A stretch of DNA of 64,000 nucleotides. It comes from Druceiella hillmani (lineage: Eukaryota > Arthropoda > Insecta > Lepidoptera > Hepialidae). Within the stretch, counting starts at the first letter, position 1; each line of letters opens with the position of its first letter. A model generated the notes under the pieces. It had not been told where the DNA came from. It searched no databases and saw nothing but the letters and a program-made list of their open reading frames with translations. Positions 23,531 through 34,689 of the stretch are shown here, piece by piece. Made by a program: the position numbers and the translations under genes. The DNA is taken from contig JAYKKI010000060.1 of the NCBI GenBank assembly GCA_039881145.1, positions 6,510,501-6,574,500 of the forward strand. The letters are read 5' to 3'.

Positions 23531-23808
23531 AACTAAATGAAACTACGTGATGTAGTACTATTTCTATTTTATTTAAATTATTAACCATGAAACCTAGGTA
23601 GGTTTCGTTGTATGATAACATTTTTAGGTGGGGTATTTGTAAAGATATTTGAATCTTTACAAATTTCCCACCTGAAGATGTTATCATACAACGAAACCAA
23701 CGGAACCTAGGTCGAAACCTAGGGAAATAAACGTCACGGAGTTTCGTTTAGTTGTGAATAAAGATTAAGTTAATGAATTTCTACAAAATTAATGTCAAAT
23801 ATGTTCAA
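23531..23808 (-). mobile_element. Foldback MITE, copy 3, reverse orientation and diverged
   Basis: The asymmetric extension that lies left in the other copies lies right here: GAATTTCTACAAAATTAATG at 23774 and TCAAATATGTTCAA follow. The arms carry more changes than in copies 1, 4 and 5, including partial duplication of the CCTAGGTAGG part. No clean 9-bp flanking repeat is visible. This is probably the oldest copy in the window. Confidence 0.78.
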
Positions 23809-23899
23809 AAATGAATTAATTGAGAAAAACAAATACTTTATTACTGTAAATTATTGGTGAACACTAATAAATGACACAACATGGGATATCATGGGTATT

Positions 23900-24190
23900 T
23901 TTTGAAGGTTTTGGAATCTAGATCGGAGATATGGACTCATATTCTAAAGGATATTCCATAGAGTTCTATCCTATTGTGAGTGGTTAGGAGATGTTCTTAT
24001 TTTTAGAACGTAATTCGAAGTCATGGGTGGACAGGTTTTGGAATCTAGATCGGAGATATAAACTTATATAGTAAAGGATTCTCTATAGAGTTCCGTCCTA
24101 TTTTGAGGGGTTAGGAGAAGTACTTATTTTTATAACGTAATTCAAAGTCAAGAGTCGACAGGTATTGGAATCTGGGTGAAGGGTATATAA
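23900..24190. repeat. 127-bp tandem repeat, 2.2 copies
   Basis: GGTTTTGGAATCTAGATCGG starts at 23907 and 24034 and a shortened copy at 24161, an exact 127-bp step. Copies are about 85-90% alike by eye. Confidence 0.88.
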
Positions 24191-24949
24191 AGAGATGATT
24201 AAGGATATTGATATTGCATAAAACGTAAGGTAGATAGAGGTCGTGTTAGTCACAAATCTCTAACCATTTAAGGTATGGTTTAACCATTTAAGCACGAGAT
24301 TTATGGTCATATATTTTTAGAAAATACATAGCTTTTGAAATTAACAGGATAGGCAGATCTAGATTTCGACAAATGGATTTATGGGTATATATTTTTAGGG
24401 TCGAAAATGTACAAAAAATACATAAGTCGTGAAGTTAAGAAGGAAGTTAAGAGGTTCGACAAACGTGTACTTTGTTTTAAAATGGAAGAAAATTTTTGAG
24501 AGAGTGTATTTTGAGTAAAATCGTACAACTGACACCATCTTCACGAGGATGCCGGATGAGGATCAGATATTTCAAAAGGTTCAACAGAAAGGGTTAACTT
24601 AAAGTTTTGGTTTATTTAAAGTATTGGTAAATCAACTATACATACTTTTAACATAATGATGACCTGAATAATAGTGCAAATGGAGTTAGTACTTACATAG
24701 ACGTTATATGAATATTCACAAAGCATCAAAGAGCAGACGTGAGAGAACACATCTTGTTTTTTCTTCTATGGGAATATTCGTTATTATTTTTTAACTAATT
24801 TATATTGAAAGGGCTTATATTATTTCATGTAATATTATATGTTAAACGAAAAGTGTTAGCGATATTTTGGCCACAAATAACGTGTTTTGAAATTTCAAGA
24901 ACTTCCGTTTAGTACTAGACGTACAGAATTTGCTAGAAATTATTGATAG
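24191..24949. other. Spacer with a weak internal duplication, no gene seen
   Basis: TTATGG.TATATATTTTTAG recurs near 24302 and 24381, each followed by AAAATACATA. No coding assignment. Confidence 0.4.
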
Positions 24950-25480
24950 GTTCAAGTATGAAGAATATGTAAGCCGCACGCATTCAGGTAAAATGTTGTT
25001 TGTTGTTTTTTGTTTCGCTATGGTTATTAATATATTTATTACTGTTTATGCAGCTGTTTGACTGATTTAGTTCTGAGACATTTTCTTTTTGTTTTCTTTT
25101 GGTTTCGATTTCGTTATTTGTTAAGTACGAACAAATAAAGTAAATTTGTCAATAAAAATAAAAATTTAATTGTTTATTGCTGTTTTAGCAATAACAATTT
25201 AATTGTTTATTGCAGGTATGAAGAATATGTAAACCACACGCATATAGGTGAAATATTGTTTGTTGTTTTTTGTTTCGCCATGGTTATTGATATATTCCTT
25301 ACCTACTGTTTGTGCAGCTATTTGACCGATTTAATTCTGTGACATTTTCTTTTTGTTTTCTTTTGGTTTCGATTTCGTTATTTGTTAAGTACGAACAAAT
25401 AAAGTAAATTTGTCAATAAAAATAAAAATTTAATTGTTTGTTGCTGTTTTAGCAATGATGTTTTAGCAACAACAATTTAA
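24950..25480. repeat. 260-bp tandem duplication
   Basis: GTATGAAGAATATGTAA occurs at 24956 and 25216. The following ATTGTTTGTTGTTTTTTGTT, TTTTGGTTTCGATTTCGTTA and TACGAACAAATAAAGTAAAT are repeated at the same step. The unit edges hold AATTTAATTGTTTATTGC repeats, which may have mediated unequal exchange. High identity implies recent origin. Confidence 0.92.
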
Positions 25481-25734
25481 TTGTTTATTAAAAATGATTA
25501 TATTACATTAAAAATGATATACGTAACAAAAATCATTTCTAATTATAATTATTTTGTTACAAAAAAATTTTTGAAAAATAGTTCTTATTAAAAGTGTATT
25601 TTATCAAGGAAATATTTTGTTATAATTTTTTCTAACTATTGCTAAATGCAACACTAAACTCTGAATATCCAAACACAAACATGAATGGTGGAAAAAAACT
25701 GAAAAAAAATTTAAGAGTATAAAAATCAAAAAGT

Positions 25735-27420
25735 ATTACGTAAAAAGAGGTTATAACCTTTATAATCAACTGATAGTCATTTCTTTATAGTAAGAGATTT
25801 TCCAAAACGATTTTTTGACCGGAATTTTTTTTATTAAATATTTTGTTTTTATGTATATTCTTTCATTTAAAAAAAGAAAAAAAGCGAACTTATCATTGGC
25901 GCTAAGCTACAATTATACTATTTAATTAAATAATTAAATTTAATAACTTAAAATACTGTGATAATAATTATAGTTTAGAAATTTCTAAATACATAGACGA
26001 GATATACCGACTATGAATAACAGACAATAAAATCACTATGCAACGGTTTTGTTTTTGTATTTTAAGATATGCAATTCTGAACGTATCATACACTAATCAC
26101 CGTAATAAACAGCAAAACTGCACGTCAAGCCAATGATATAATGAAGCTGTGATTAAAAAGAAAAATGTAATTATTTATGTCGGTAACTGACAACATCCGT
26201 TCTTTTTGACGATAGTTGTTTACAATTCTGTCAAAATACAGAGTAATACAGTTTGCTTTCATCTGGAATGTTTACCAGTGGCTGGCTTTTTTCCACTGAT
26301 ACATATATGAACTAAGTAACTATTTTCGTTTTTATTATATACCTGTATTGGTTTATGTTATAAATCTGTTTAGCAAAAATGCTAATTTCCGTTTTTTTTT
26401 GATATAAATGCACTATAGAACCAGGAATATTTCGATAATTGTTTTTGTATCATATGAAAATATACATATTAAATATTACATACGTGGAAAGAAATTCTGC
26501 AGCTGATGATTATTTATTATTAAAAAAAACCTGATGATTTAGTTTGCGATGGAACAGATTTTAACCATTTTTTCCAGTTATTTCACTTATTCTTCTATCA
26601 CTAACCATTTATTAAACAATTAAAGCATAATTTGTTATTAATTATTAAATATTTATAAAAAAACTAATTATCAAAATTGAATATATTTTTAAACCTGACA
26701 ATTTAAACAACCAATTTTGTTTAAATGGTGCTAACATTCAACAAACGATATTTTTTTATAATAAATAATCGTCAGCTGCAGAATTTCTTTCTAGGTATGT
26801 AGTTTTTAATGTGTATACTTTCATATGATTTCAAAACAATTATAGAAATGTTCCTGGTTCTAAAGTGCATATGTTCCTTTTTTTGTTTTATGTGAAAAAA
26901 TATTCATAAAAAACGACGAACTTAAAAATATAACGTCGGACTTGATTATTTCATTACAAAAAAAAATGATTTCAAATATGTACTTTCTATGGAGACACGC
27001 CTGTCAGTTGATTGTCAAACATAAATTTCATAACCTCTGCGCGATTTTTTATCGTTACATTTGCACATTTTCATATTTTTTTTGGGTTTGTTTTTTTTTA
27101 TATCAATTGCTCTTTGTATGTATAAATTCTGTCTTTCCTGTTACTAAGAATGACAAGTTTTAAATGAAAGAATATTCACAAAATACGACGTACTTAAAAT
27201 ATATGCCAGAATTGATTATTTCATTATGAAAAATTGATTTGAAATATGTACTTTCTGTAGAGAAACGTGAGTTGGTTGTCAAACATAAATTTCATAGCAT
27301 CTCTTTACGCGAACTTTTTTGCGCATTTTCATGTTTTTATTTTTTGGGTTTGTTTTTTTATATCAATTCCACCTTGTATGTGTAAATTATGTCTTTCCTG
27401 TTACTAAGAATGACAATTAA
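25735..27420. repeat. Inverted complex of about 1.7 kb with a 270-bp tandem duplication on its right side
   Basis: Arms of about 130 bp at 26385-26525 and 26757-26895 are inverted copies: GAAATTCTGCAGCTGATGAT at 26491 faces CGTCAGCTGCAGAATTTCTT at 26770. Outside these, 25735-25880 (TATTCTTTCATTTAAAA, AATCAACTGATAG) is a diverged inverted copy of the right-hand units at 26895-27160 and 27165-27420. Those units are tandem duplicates 270 bp apart (GATTATTTCATTA at 26944 and 27214). No transposase is recognisable. It may be a decayed foldback element or an inverted duplication. The 73-codon frame at 26942 is not supported. Confidence 0.65.
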
Positions 27421-28565
27421 ATCGACAACTTATAACTTACACTTCCTTGCAAAACTACACTTTTTTATGGGAACTTTTTCAAATCACTTTTCTCAATAAA
27501 ATAATTGAAACCAACTTCTAACATTTGCGAGTACTTTAGTTTTTACCTACATTTTTTCATTTAAATAAAAAAAAATAGGAAAATTCACTTTTTCGCTAAA
27601 CCAGACTTGTTCCGCATTTATAATGTCGTGAATATGTTCATCCAAATTGTCCAAGAAGTACAGTTTTTTGTTTCACATACTACAAGAAAACATAACCCGC
27701 TTCCGTTTTAATGTCTGCCGGTTGCTGTTTCCTCCGCTGATATATATACCAGCCATATAAGCGTTATAAGTATGGATGTATTCTGAGACGACCTGATGAC
27801 CACATGGTGAAGCTTGCGTTAAATTAGCCAATAATGAGACCTGGACGTGGAAGGCTCCCTTCACTTGGTTGAAGATGATCAAAAAAGACCGGTAAGAACT
27901 TCAGGAAAACACAAAACTATACCGTTTGGAAAGAGACAAGGAAGGCCTATCTCAAGTAAATGGGACTAAGGGCATAGTAGTAATGTAATAATATTTATTG
28001 TAAGCAATTTTCCAAAAAACTTTGGAATATTTTCCAAAAAACTTTGTTTTGTTATTTCTATCTCAGAGTCTAAGTACAAACTTAACGGTCTCTAATTATT
28101 TCGAAAATACATAAAATTCCATCCCTATATTAACACATTGGAGTAAAACTCGGAAAAACCTTTTCTAAGCGAGCATCTCGAAGCTGAAGGAGACGTATGT
28201 CTCTAGAGAAACATATGTAATTTTAAGCTAATTTGTAGATTTTGTAGTACTGAAGGTTTCGTGATGAGTCAGTCAGACAATAATTATTTATTACGGTATT
28301 TGGCTTTTATATATCGAAAAGAAATTATTACAGGTAACAAAGATTTTGAAGTAATTTCAAAGGTATTTTAGGTTTTGAAGTTATAATTTCTTTCTCAATA
28401 TTTTAGTTTAGGTTCTTGATGAGAGCTTAAGACAGAGATATAAAAAAGGTATCAAACAAGGAAAAATTAGATTTCGGAGACCAACAAACTTTTGATTTTT
28501 AGAAATGTCTTTTAGAATTTCCGGTTAAATTTGAGGTCAGTTTTTAAATTTGTCCACTTTTAGGG
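27421..28565. other. Spacer, no gene seen
   Basis: A minus-strand frame of 69 codons at 27673-27882 (GAFHVQVSLLANLTQ and ISGGNSNRQTLKRKR) lies in a less AT-rich patch but resembles nothing I recognise. TTTCCAAAAAACTTTG is doubled near 28010-28045. The rest is featureless. Confidence 0.4.
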
Positions 28566-28569
28566 TTTC

Positions 28570-28720
28570 ATCCCTCATAATAAAAGGAAAACGAAACTTT
28601 TGTAGGATCACTGGGATTCGACCCGGTCGTTCGTTCGTCTGTCGATTAAAACCATTTTTCTTAGAAAAACCTTGAGATATCAAGTGGAAATTAATCTCTT
28701 GCACTAATGTCTATAGTCTC
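28570..28720 (+). repeat. Dispersed repeat F, copy 2 (short)
   Basis: Contains AGGATCACTGGG, CGTCTGTCGATTAAAACC and ATTTTTCTTAGAAAAACCTT in family order, and lacks the GATAAAGCATA tail. Confidence 0.5.
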
Positions 28721-29284
28721 ACATTGCTGTAAATTCAAGTTTTTGTATATTTTGTAAGGAAACCTTGTAGTGTGGGTTCTACTAGTGCTCGACTGCGTTT
28801 TAAGTGAAATTTTATTATAGTATTAGATGAAACGCTGATAGATAATTAATGTCATCTGTAGGTCAATTTAACTTCAAATTATCCAATTAAGTTTTGAGAA
28901 TTGGCCAAATTAACCCAATAAATTTTGACAACAATATTTTTATATAATGACTATTATCGATATAATAACATTTGGACGTTATTTTTCTATGTATAAATTA
29001 ACAAGTGGATTGAACTTTGGTTTATATATGGTTTAGAAATAAAATGTGTAAAATTAATAAACAGTAATATTGAAATATTTATCCGTAAAAATAAAAATAT
29101 AGTCTGTTGCTATTAAAGTGTAACTAATTAAATCGACAAACTCGATATATGACTATAAATTTAGTGCTAGAATTATAGTTGAATTAAAAAATCGTTTAAT
29201 TACTTGAAGAATAATGTGTGGTCCATGAAGTACACGATAATATTTTTTTACCATTTTCTCTCATACCAGCAATGTTCGATTCTA
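28721..29284. other. AT-rich spacer, no gene seen
   Basis: No recognisable frame, RNA or repeat copy. Confidence 0.4.
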
Positions 29285-29520
29285 TCTTTAGGTTCTGTAC
29301 CTAAAGGGAAAAAGAAAACCCTCACAAAATCACTGATGTGTCCGTCTGTCGATCTGCCACAGCCGTTTTTCTCAGAAACCACTTGACGTAGAAATTTGAT
29401 TTTTTTGCAATAATAAAGCATACTAACTCGCATATAACTCAATAAGGTAATACCTAAAAATCGTTATATGTGATTTTTTAAGGGGCAACTTAAATATCCA
29501 TTTTTTTAAATTCATTTAAA
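29285..29520 (+). repeat. Dispersed repeat F, copy 3
   Basis: Landmarks are GTGTCCGTCTGTCGATCTG, CCGTTTTTCTCAGAAACCAC, TTGACGTAGAAATTTGAT, AATAAAGCATACTAA and AAGGGGCAACTTAAAT. This is the most complete copy. Two overlapping short frames on opposite strands here are chance. Confidence 0.65.
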
Positions 29521-29630
29521 AAGAACTGGTTATAAGGGTGTCAACAATTATTTAAGATAGCATATTTTCAGAGATATACTGAATTACGTATAAAAATAAT
29601 AATTGTGTGTGTACTTATACGTACGCGCGT

Positions 29631-30134
29631 TAGAAGTTACACTTCTTTGGCATAGTACAAAAATAACTTTATTTAGTACGCAAATAATTAACGGAAATAA
29701 AATAATAAAAGGACTGAAACGTGATTATAAATAAGGTTGGTAAAATTTAAATTCTATCACCTAATTAATACCGAAATACCGAAACTTAACCTCACATAAA
29801 GTACAACACTTAAAATATAATTAAAAATGCTTATAAGAACTATTTCTATCACGAATATTCACAATAAATAAATGTTTCTCATTATATTGACCACTATACA
29901 ATTTTAATTACTAAAAATATTATTCAACAGCACAGATATAACTTAGGTTTGTATCAATATAAAGACGTGTATTTACAAATACCTCAACAACTATCATGAG
30001 TATAGTATCAGTCACTACACGCATGTTTAGTGAGCAACTTCATCCTGTCGATATTTGTTGCATCGTGCGCGCGCATCGTAAAATTTTACTCTCACAATTT
30101 TTTTCATAACGCATCCAAAGAAGTATAACTTCAA
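29631..30134. mobile_element. Terminal-inverted-repeat element, about 504 bp, copy 2
   Basis: The left end TAGAAGTTACACTTCTTTGG (29631-29650) pairs with the right end CCAAAGAAGTATAACTTCAA (30115-30134), 18 of 20 positions complementary. The interior is A/T-rich with a CG-rich patch GTGCGCGCGCATCG near 30065. It is related to the element at 18511-19023 by end sequence, length and the CGCATCCA subterminal phrase. No coding capacity. Confidence 0.6.
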
Positions 30135-31012
30135 AATATGTGAAAAACTGCTAAACCTAAAATTGTGAAAAATACAGAATTTTTGGAGATCTGCGTAAAG
30201 GTTGTGGAAAAATTAAAGTGATGACTCTAGATGCCATAGTTTTTGAGGTATCCACGATAATATCAGGTTAAACTAAGTATTGTTGCGCTAGAAAGCCATA
30301 GTCATGACTTATGTTAAATGAAGTTATGTCACTGCAAACGACGTATATGCGTTCGACGCGAGCTAGACTTGCACTTAGCCGATTTAATATTTCAAATTGT
30401 TTTCTTAGTGATGTTTTTTAATCATGGTCATATTCCGGCTTACCTTTCAGTAGCCATTATCCAGTCTCTATTTATTTCCATTTTTGCATTATGCGAACGT
30501 ATTTAGATAATTGAATGCATGATGGATTTTATAATATCAGTCGGATCATCATGTAAGACAGATCTTTTGCCCTCCATTTCCCAGACGTTTTCAATTTTAT
30601 CAGGTGAGATATAGGGATCGAGGGTTTCAAAATATTTCCCATAGTTTTTCAACACTCATCATGCTACTCCAGACTAAGCAATGAAGCATTACGAAGGTAG
30701 CGGAGACAGAATTTAAAAAATTATATTTCAAGCGCAGTTTTGTTTCAACATCCTCTCTTTCTCTCTAATCCTTGTATTTCTAATCCTTGCGAGTATAGTA
30801 AGCTTTTCACTTGTTTAATGCAAAAGTTTACCTATCGAAAATTAGCAAAGAAATCTAGATTTGCTTCATAACATGATCTTGCATAACATGATCAGTAATT
30901 ATGAAAATTGGAGAAAAAACTCGACTGTGTCTTCTGCATAGTTATTAGAACTATTGTATAGCAGCATTAGACTATTGGAACAATAAATGTCATGGTTTAG
31001 TTTAACATTACA
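30135..31012. other. Spacer, no supported gene
   Basis: A 62-codon frame at 30318-30506 and a minus-strand frame around 30520-30630 (FETLDPYISPDKIENVWEM) are open but match no family I know. Nothing else is recognisable. Confidence 0.35.
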
Positions 31013-31021
31013 AGAAAAATC

Positions 31022-31257
31022 ATGAATATATTTGGCGTTAATTTTGTAGAAATTCATTATTCACAATTAAATGAAACTACGTGATGAAGTATTATTTCGA
31101 CTTTCTTTAATTTCTTTACACATCTTCAGGTGGGATATTAGCAATCTTTGCTAATATCCTACCTGAAGATGTTGTAATACAACGAAACCTAGGTCGTGGT
31201 AATGAAATTAAAGAAAGTAGAAATAATACTACATCACGTAGCTTCATTTAATTGTGA
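31022..31257 (+). mobile_element. Foldback MITE, copy 4, with perfect 9-bp target duplication
   Basis: The element starts ATGAATATATTTGGCG and ends TTCATTTAATTGTGA. AGAAAAATC is present at 31013-31021 and at 31258-31266. The left arm lacks the CCACGACCTAGGTTTCG part that the right arm keeps, so the hairpin has a bulge. The loop centre is GGATATTAGCAATCTTTGCTAATATCC. Confidence 0.9.
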
Positions 31258-31285
31258 AGAAAAATCTTATAAGTTATTATTGTAT

Positions 31286-31287
<2 letters not shown>

Positions 31288-31339
<52 letters not shown>

Positions 31340-31345
31340 TATACA
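31288..31345. repeat. (TA)n microsatellite
   Basis: Nearly pure TATATA run just right of the MITE. Short [10 protein letters not shown] frames across it are artefacts. Confidence 0.95.
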
Positions 31346-31806
31346 ATTATGTATGAATCTGATTGGTTTAATTACAGCTCTGAAAGTATATGTTACGATT
31401 TATGTCAATATTGAAAAAAAGAAACGTTGCTGCTCTAAACTTGTATACAAATGCCTTTTTAATTGCACTTGTTTTCGAGTTCGAGTTTTGTATAGTTGTC
31501 AGAACTGTCAAAAATGTTGCATGAATCTGATTAGTTTAATGACAGTTTTCACAACACACATCATGTTTTACGTCAACATTGACTGAAAAACAATATTGCA
31601 ACTGTGGATTTGCTTTCTACAGATGTAATTTTAAATGAATTTTTATTTTGTGATGTAAGTTTCCATTTAATTTTGGGATAACAATCTCCATTCTTTCATT
31701 TGCTTTTAACATCAATAAAAAATCGACCCCAAATTTCAAGTGACACCCAGTATGACTAGTATCAATGGATAAATCTGTAAAATTGAAGAGAAAAGGTTTA
31801 TCTCAC
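31346..31806. other. Presumed intron of the minus-strand phosphodiesterase gene, no exon seen
   Basis: A doubled phrase (GAATCTGATTGGTTTAAT / GAATCTGATTAGTTTAAT near 31354 and 31521, 167 bp apart) marks a diverged duplication. No next exon of the GAF domain was found here. Confidence 0.4.
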
Positions 31807-31925
31807 CATCAGTCTTGTTAATGATTTGGGCCACGCCCACCACGTCTCCCTCGTAGTTGCATATCGGCATGCAGAGTATGAGATCAGTTCTGTAGCCCGT
31901 CCTGGCATCGATCTCTTTGTTGAAC
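31807..31925 (-). CDS. Internal exon of a PDE5/6/11-type cyclic nucleotide phosphodiesterase (GAF domain)
   Basis: On the minus strand the exon follows an acceptor ending TTTCTTTGCAG and is followed by the donor GTGAGATAAACC. Its length is 119 bp: one base completing an upstream codon, 39 codons, and one base over. The product includes [21 protein letters not shown] and [14 protein letters not shown]. This is the second half of a regulatory GAF domain, where family members read FN.E.D..TGY.T..LLCMPI...G...GVAQ.INK. In the family, GAF domains bind cyclic GMP or mediate dimerisation and regulate the C-terminal catalytic domain, which hydrolyses cyclic nucleotides in the cytosol. The exon is open and has ordinary GC content against very AT-rich flanks. 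Which member (PDE5, 6 or 11) cannot be told from 39 residues. Neighbouring exons were not found with confidence. Confidence 0.9.
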
Positions 31926-32140
31926 CTGCAAAGAAACGTAAGATAACGTTAGTCTTACAATGAAATGTATTTATTTATAGCCTGAATCTAGGAGTCGGAC
32001 CGAATATATATCATCTTTCAACTGAGGAAACGTCGAAATGTTATAGCATTTTCATGACAAGTACAAAACATCTGGATATTAGCCTTGCCAAGAAAATGTT
32101 TCTAAATATTATGTAAGTATCATATAATAGATTACATAGG

Positions 32141-32204
<64 letters not shown>

Positions 32205-32940
32205 TATGTATATATTTATGAAATGGCACTTCAAGCTATTTACTAGCTATACTATGAAATTACACTTCCAGCTATACTAGTTATTCTCAAATACTAATAT
32301 TATTTTTATCAACAAAAAAATATTTGAGTATATTTTTCACATGTATAAAAATAAATTTCTAAAATACTATGAGATTCAGAATCATCGGTAAAATATTTGT
32401 AAATATCTGGTAACACTGTTTTTTTCATATTTTGACGACAGAAATAGAAGAAGGGTACGGACATGTTTTCCATGGACATTTTAATCAATATATATAAAAC
32501 TATTTTATATAAAATACAAAAAAAAGAATTACAGTTTTGGACACTGCCATAGTTATTTTCGCATTTTTAATAGTTTAATTAATTTACAACTAACATTTAT
32601 TGATTACAGTAAGAAAAGTACGATACATATGGCTTTGAAACTATCTGTATACGTTTTTCAAACGTCAAATCTATCGTTAAAAGATCGTGGGTTTATGTTG
32701 CACGTGCGTAAATCGCTGGTTCTGGCTACCGAGAATGTTGGAGCGGCGGAAAACTAGAAATTTGCATCCTTTTTCTTTAGGGTAAGACCGACATGACAGC
32801 GTTAAGTTTATTTTTAATCGAGGTATTGATGTTTGAAATTACTTCGAGAGAAACTGTCATTAGTTTAGGCACGATTACAGTTATAACTGGCTATTTGAAT
32901 CAATACACCACACAACATATGCAATTAAAAAAGAATTTAA

Positions 32941-32977
<37 letters not shown>

Positions 32978-33001
32978 TATATATATATATATATATATAT
33001 A

Positions 33002-33035
<34 letters not shown>

Positions 33036-33170
33036 AGACAGTATTCTTTACTGTTATGTAAAATTTCCAAAACAGTCTTTGAGTAAAATGGTTGTGATAG
33101 ACTGACGGACGGCTAAATAAGTGATCTTGAAAGAGAAAAAAATTATCTGTTAGAATAAATATTACCGATG
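31926..33170. other. Presumed intron with (TA)n at 32145-32222 and 32940-33035
   Basis: The second microsatellite is (TA)n broken twice by TGCATA at regular distance. I looked for the exon that should encode the GAF segment just before FNKEID (typically G..G.VA..GE..NI.DAY.DPR) on the minus strand and did not find it. A GC-richer patch at 32690-32765 has stops in the minus frames. The plus frame at 32793-33086 runs into the microsatellite and is not supported. Confidence 0.45.
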
Positions 33171-33222
33171 TGAATAGTTCTGAAATCGACTGCACTAAAC
33201 TCTTCGCCATCGAATACCTGCA
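33171..33222 (-). CDS. Candidate short upstream exon, weak
   Basis: A 52-bp minus-strand stretch lies between an acceptor ending AAATTATGCAG and a donor GTAATATTTA. One frame reads VFDGEEFSAVDFRTIHI plus one base. GAF domains of this family have a K.FD or VFD-type strand about 50 residues before the FNKE segment, so position and strand fit the gene at 31807. An exon of about 30 codons would still be missing between them. The match is only three to four residues and may be chance. Confidence 0.22.
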
Positions 33223-34384
33223 TAATTTTGGGTAAATAAAGTGAATCTATAGTCAATAGTCCTGTTACTAAGTTAATTATAGGACTTGTGATGTTAGCAC
33301 CTTATCGCCTAATTATAGCATTTTGCTTTTTTTTCTGTCATGGAACTTGTTTTTGATATTCGCGATTTCGATGAATGACGATTGAATTGGGTATATTCAC
33401 TCCGACAAAATAATTTCTTCCCCTACCCAGTATTGCTGGCGTCATTGCGCCATTTTTAGCCCTTCTTGAATATCCGCATTGAAGTACACTCCTCATAAAT
33501 ATTAATATAGTTCTGAAACTTGGACATCTACGTTAATATTTCATATTACCATAACTGGATAAATGTACTCTATGACTGTGAAAACCTCACAAAAATCCAC
33601 CCAGTTGAACTCATATTACAGGAATGAATAGGAAGACAAAGATTAGATTAAAACTATTTAAAAAAATCAAGGCCAGTTTAAATGTGTTGGTGTCAAAACA
33701 GCCGGTTCACCGCCCCGAATAGATGGTTATCAGCATGTTGCTTCTATCATCGAAGATTCCTCTTAATTTTTTTGCGATAAACTTCATAAACTTAATAAAA
33801 TCTGTCAATTACAACAGTCAACCGGTTTTATATATAGATGTTATATTTGTACAGTAAGCCGGATCGTATAGGTTTCTGAGTATATAATAAAATAATATAA
33901 TTAAAAAAAGAAATTGGTGTGTCATTTTTGAGATTCAACGTTACCGCAAGGGTTAAACGTTTTGCAGTACACGCACACCGAACGCCGCGTGGTATTGTCA
34001 AAGCCATTTAATTGTGTGTATGATTCGAAAATTACTTCACAGAAACAAATCGTATATGCTAGTAATGCAAAGTTTTTCTTAATTGTTTTACGTACTTTTT
34101 CTCTTTTAGACAACGCTTAACTGGAGTCATGATTGAGAAAATGTTAATAATTAAAAATATTTTGATAAAGAAAAATTAATTAATTAATAAAGGTCCAAAT
34201 CAGATTACGTTCAAGAGCAATCCAGAACATATTTTGCTCCACTAATTAACCACCACTGTATATGATTTAATGTAATAGCCTAAGTTATAAAAGGTTTATG
34301 ATACCATTATATTATAGAGAAAAAATTTGTTAATAGGGACTTAAACATTAATAATAACAAAATTTAGTTTGTAATATTAATAAC
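33223..34384. other. Spacer, no gene seen
   Basis: Patches at 33400-33500 and 33690-33760 are less AT-rich, but no frame in them has recognisable similarity. The minus-strand 63-codon frame at 33922-34113 is unsupported. Confidence 0.4.
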
Positions 34385-34393
34385 GATAATTTT

Positions 34394-34653
34394 GAATATT
34401 GAATATATTTGGCGTTAATTTTGTAGAAATTCATTATTCACAATTAAATGAAACTACGTGATATAGTATTATTTCTACTTTATTTAAGTTCTTTACCACG
34501 ACCTGGGTTTCGTTGTATTACAATATTTTCAGGTGGGCTATTATTTGCTAATAGCCCATATGAAGATGTAATACAATGAAACCTAGGTCGTGGTAAATAA
34601 CTTAAAGAAAGTAGAAATAATACTATATCAGGTAGTTTCATTTAATTGTGAAC
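34394..34653 (+). mobile_element. Foldback MITE, copy 5, with perfect 9-bp target duplication
   Basis: Starts GAATATTGAATATATTTGGC and ends TTTCATTTAATTGTGAAC. GATAATTTT lies at 34385-34393 and 34654-34662, and the match extends two to three bases outward by chance. The arms are about 100 bp and pair almost completely around a short centre near 34553. Confidence 0.92.
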
Positions 34654-34689
34654 GATAATTTTAACAAAGTTACATGTAATATCTACTTT

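Noticed and set aside
30520..30630. Minus-strand frame reading FETLDPYISPDKIENVWEM
   Set aside because: Short, no splice context and no family I could recognise. Kept only as a note in the spacer entry.
33171..33222. Joining the 52-bp candidate exon directly to the GAF exon at 31807
   Set aside because: The phase does not fit a direct join (one base left over, two needed) and about 30 codons of the domain would be missing.
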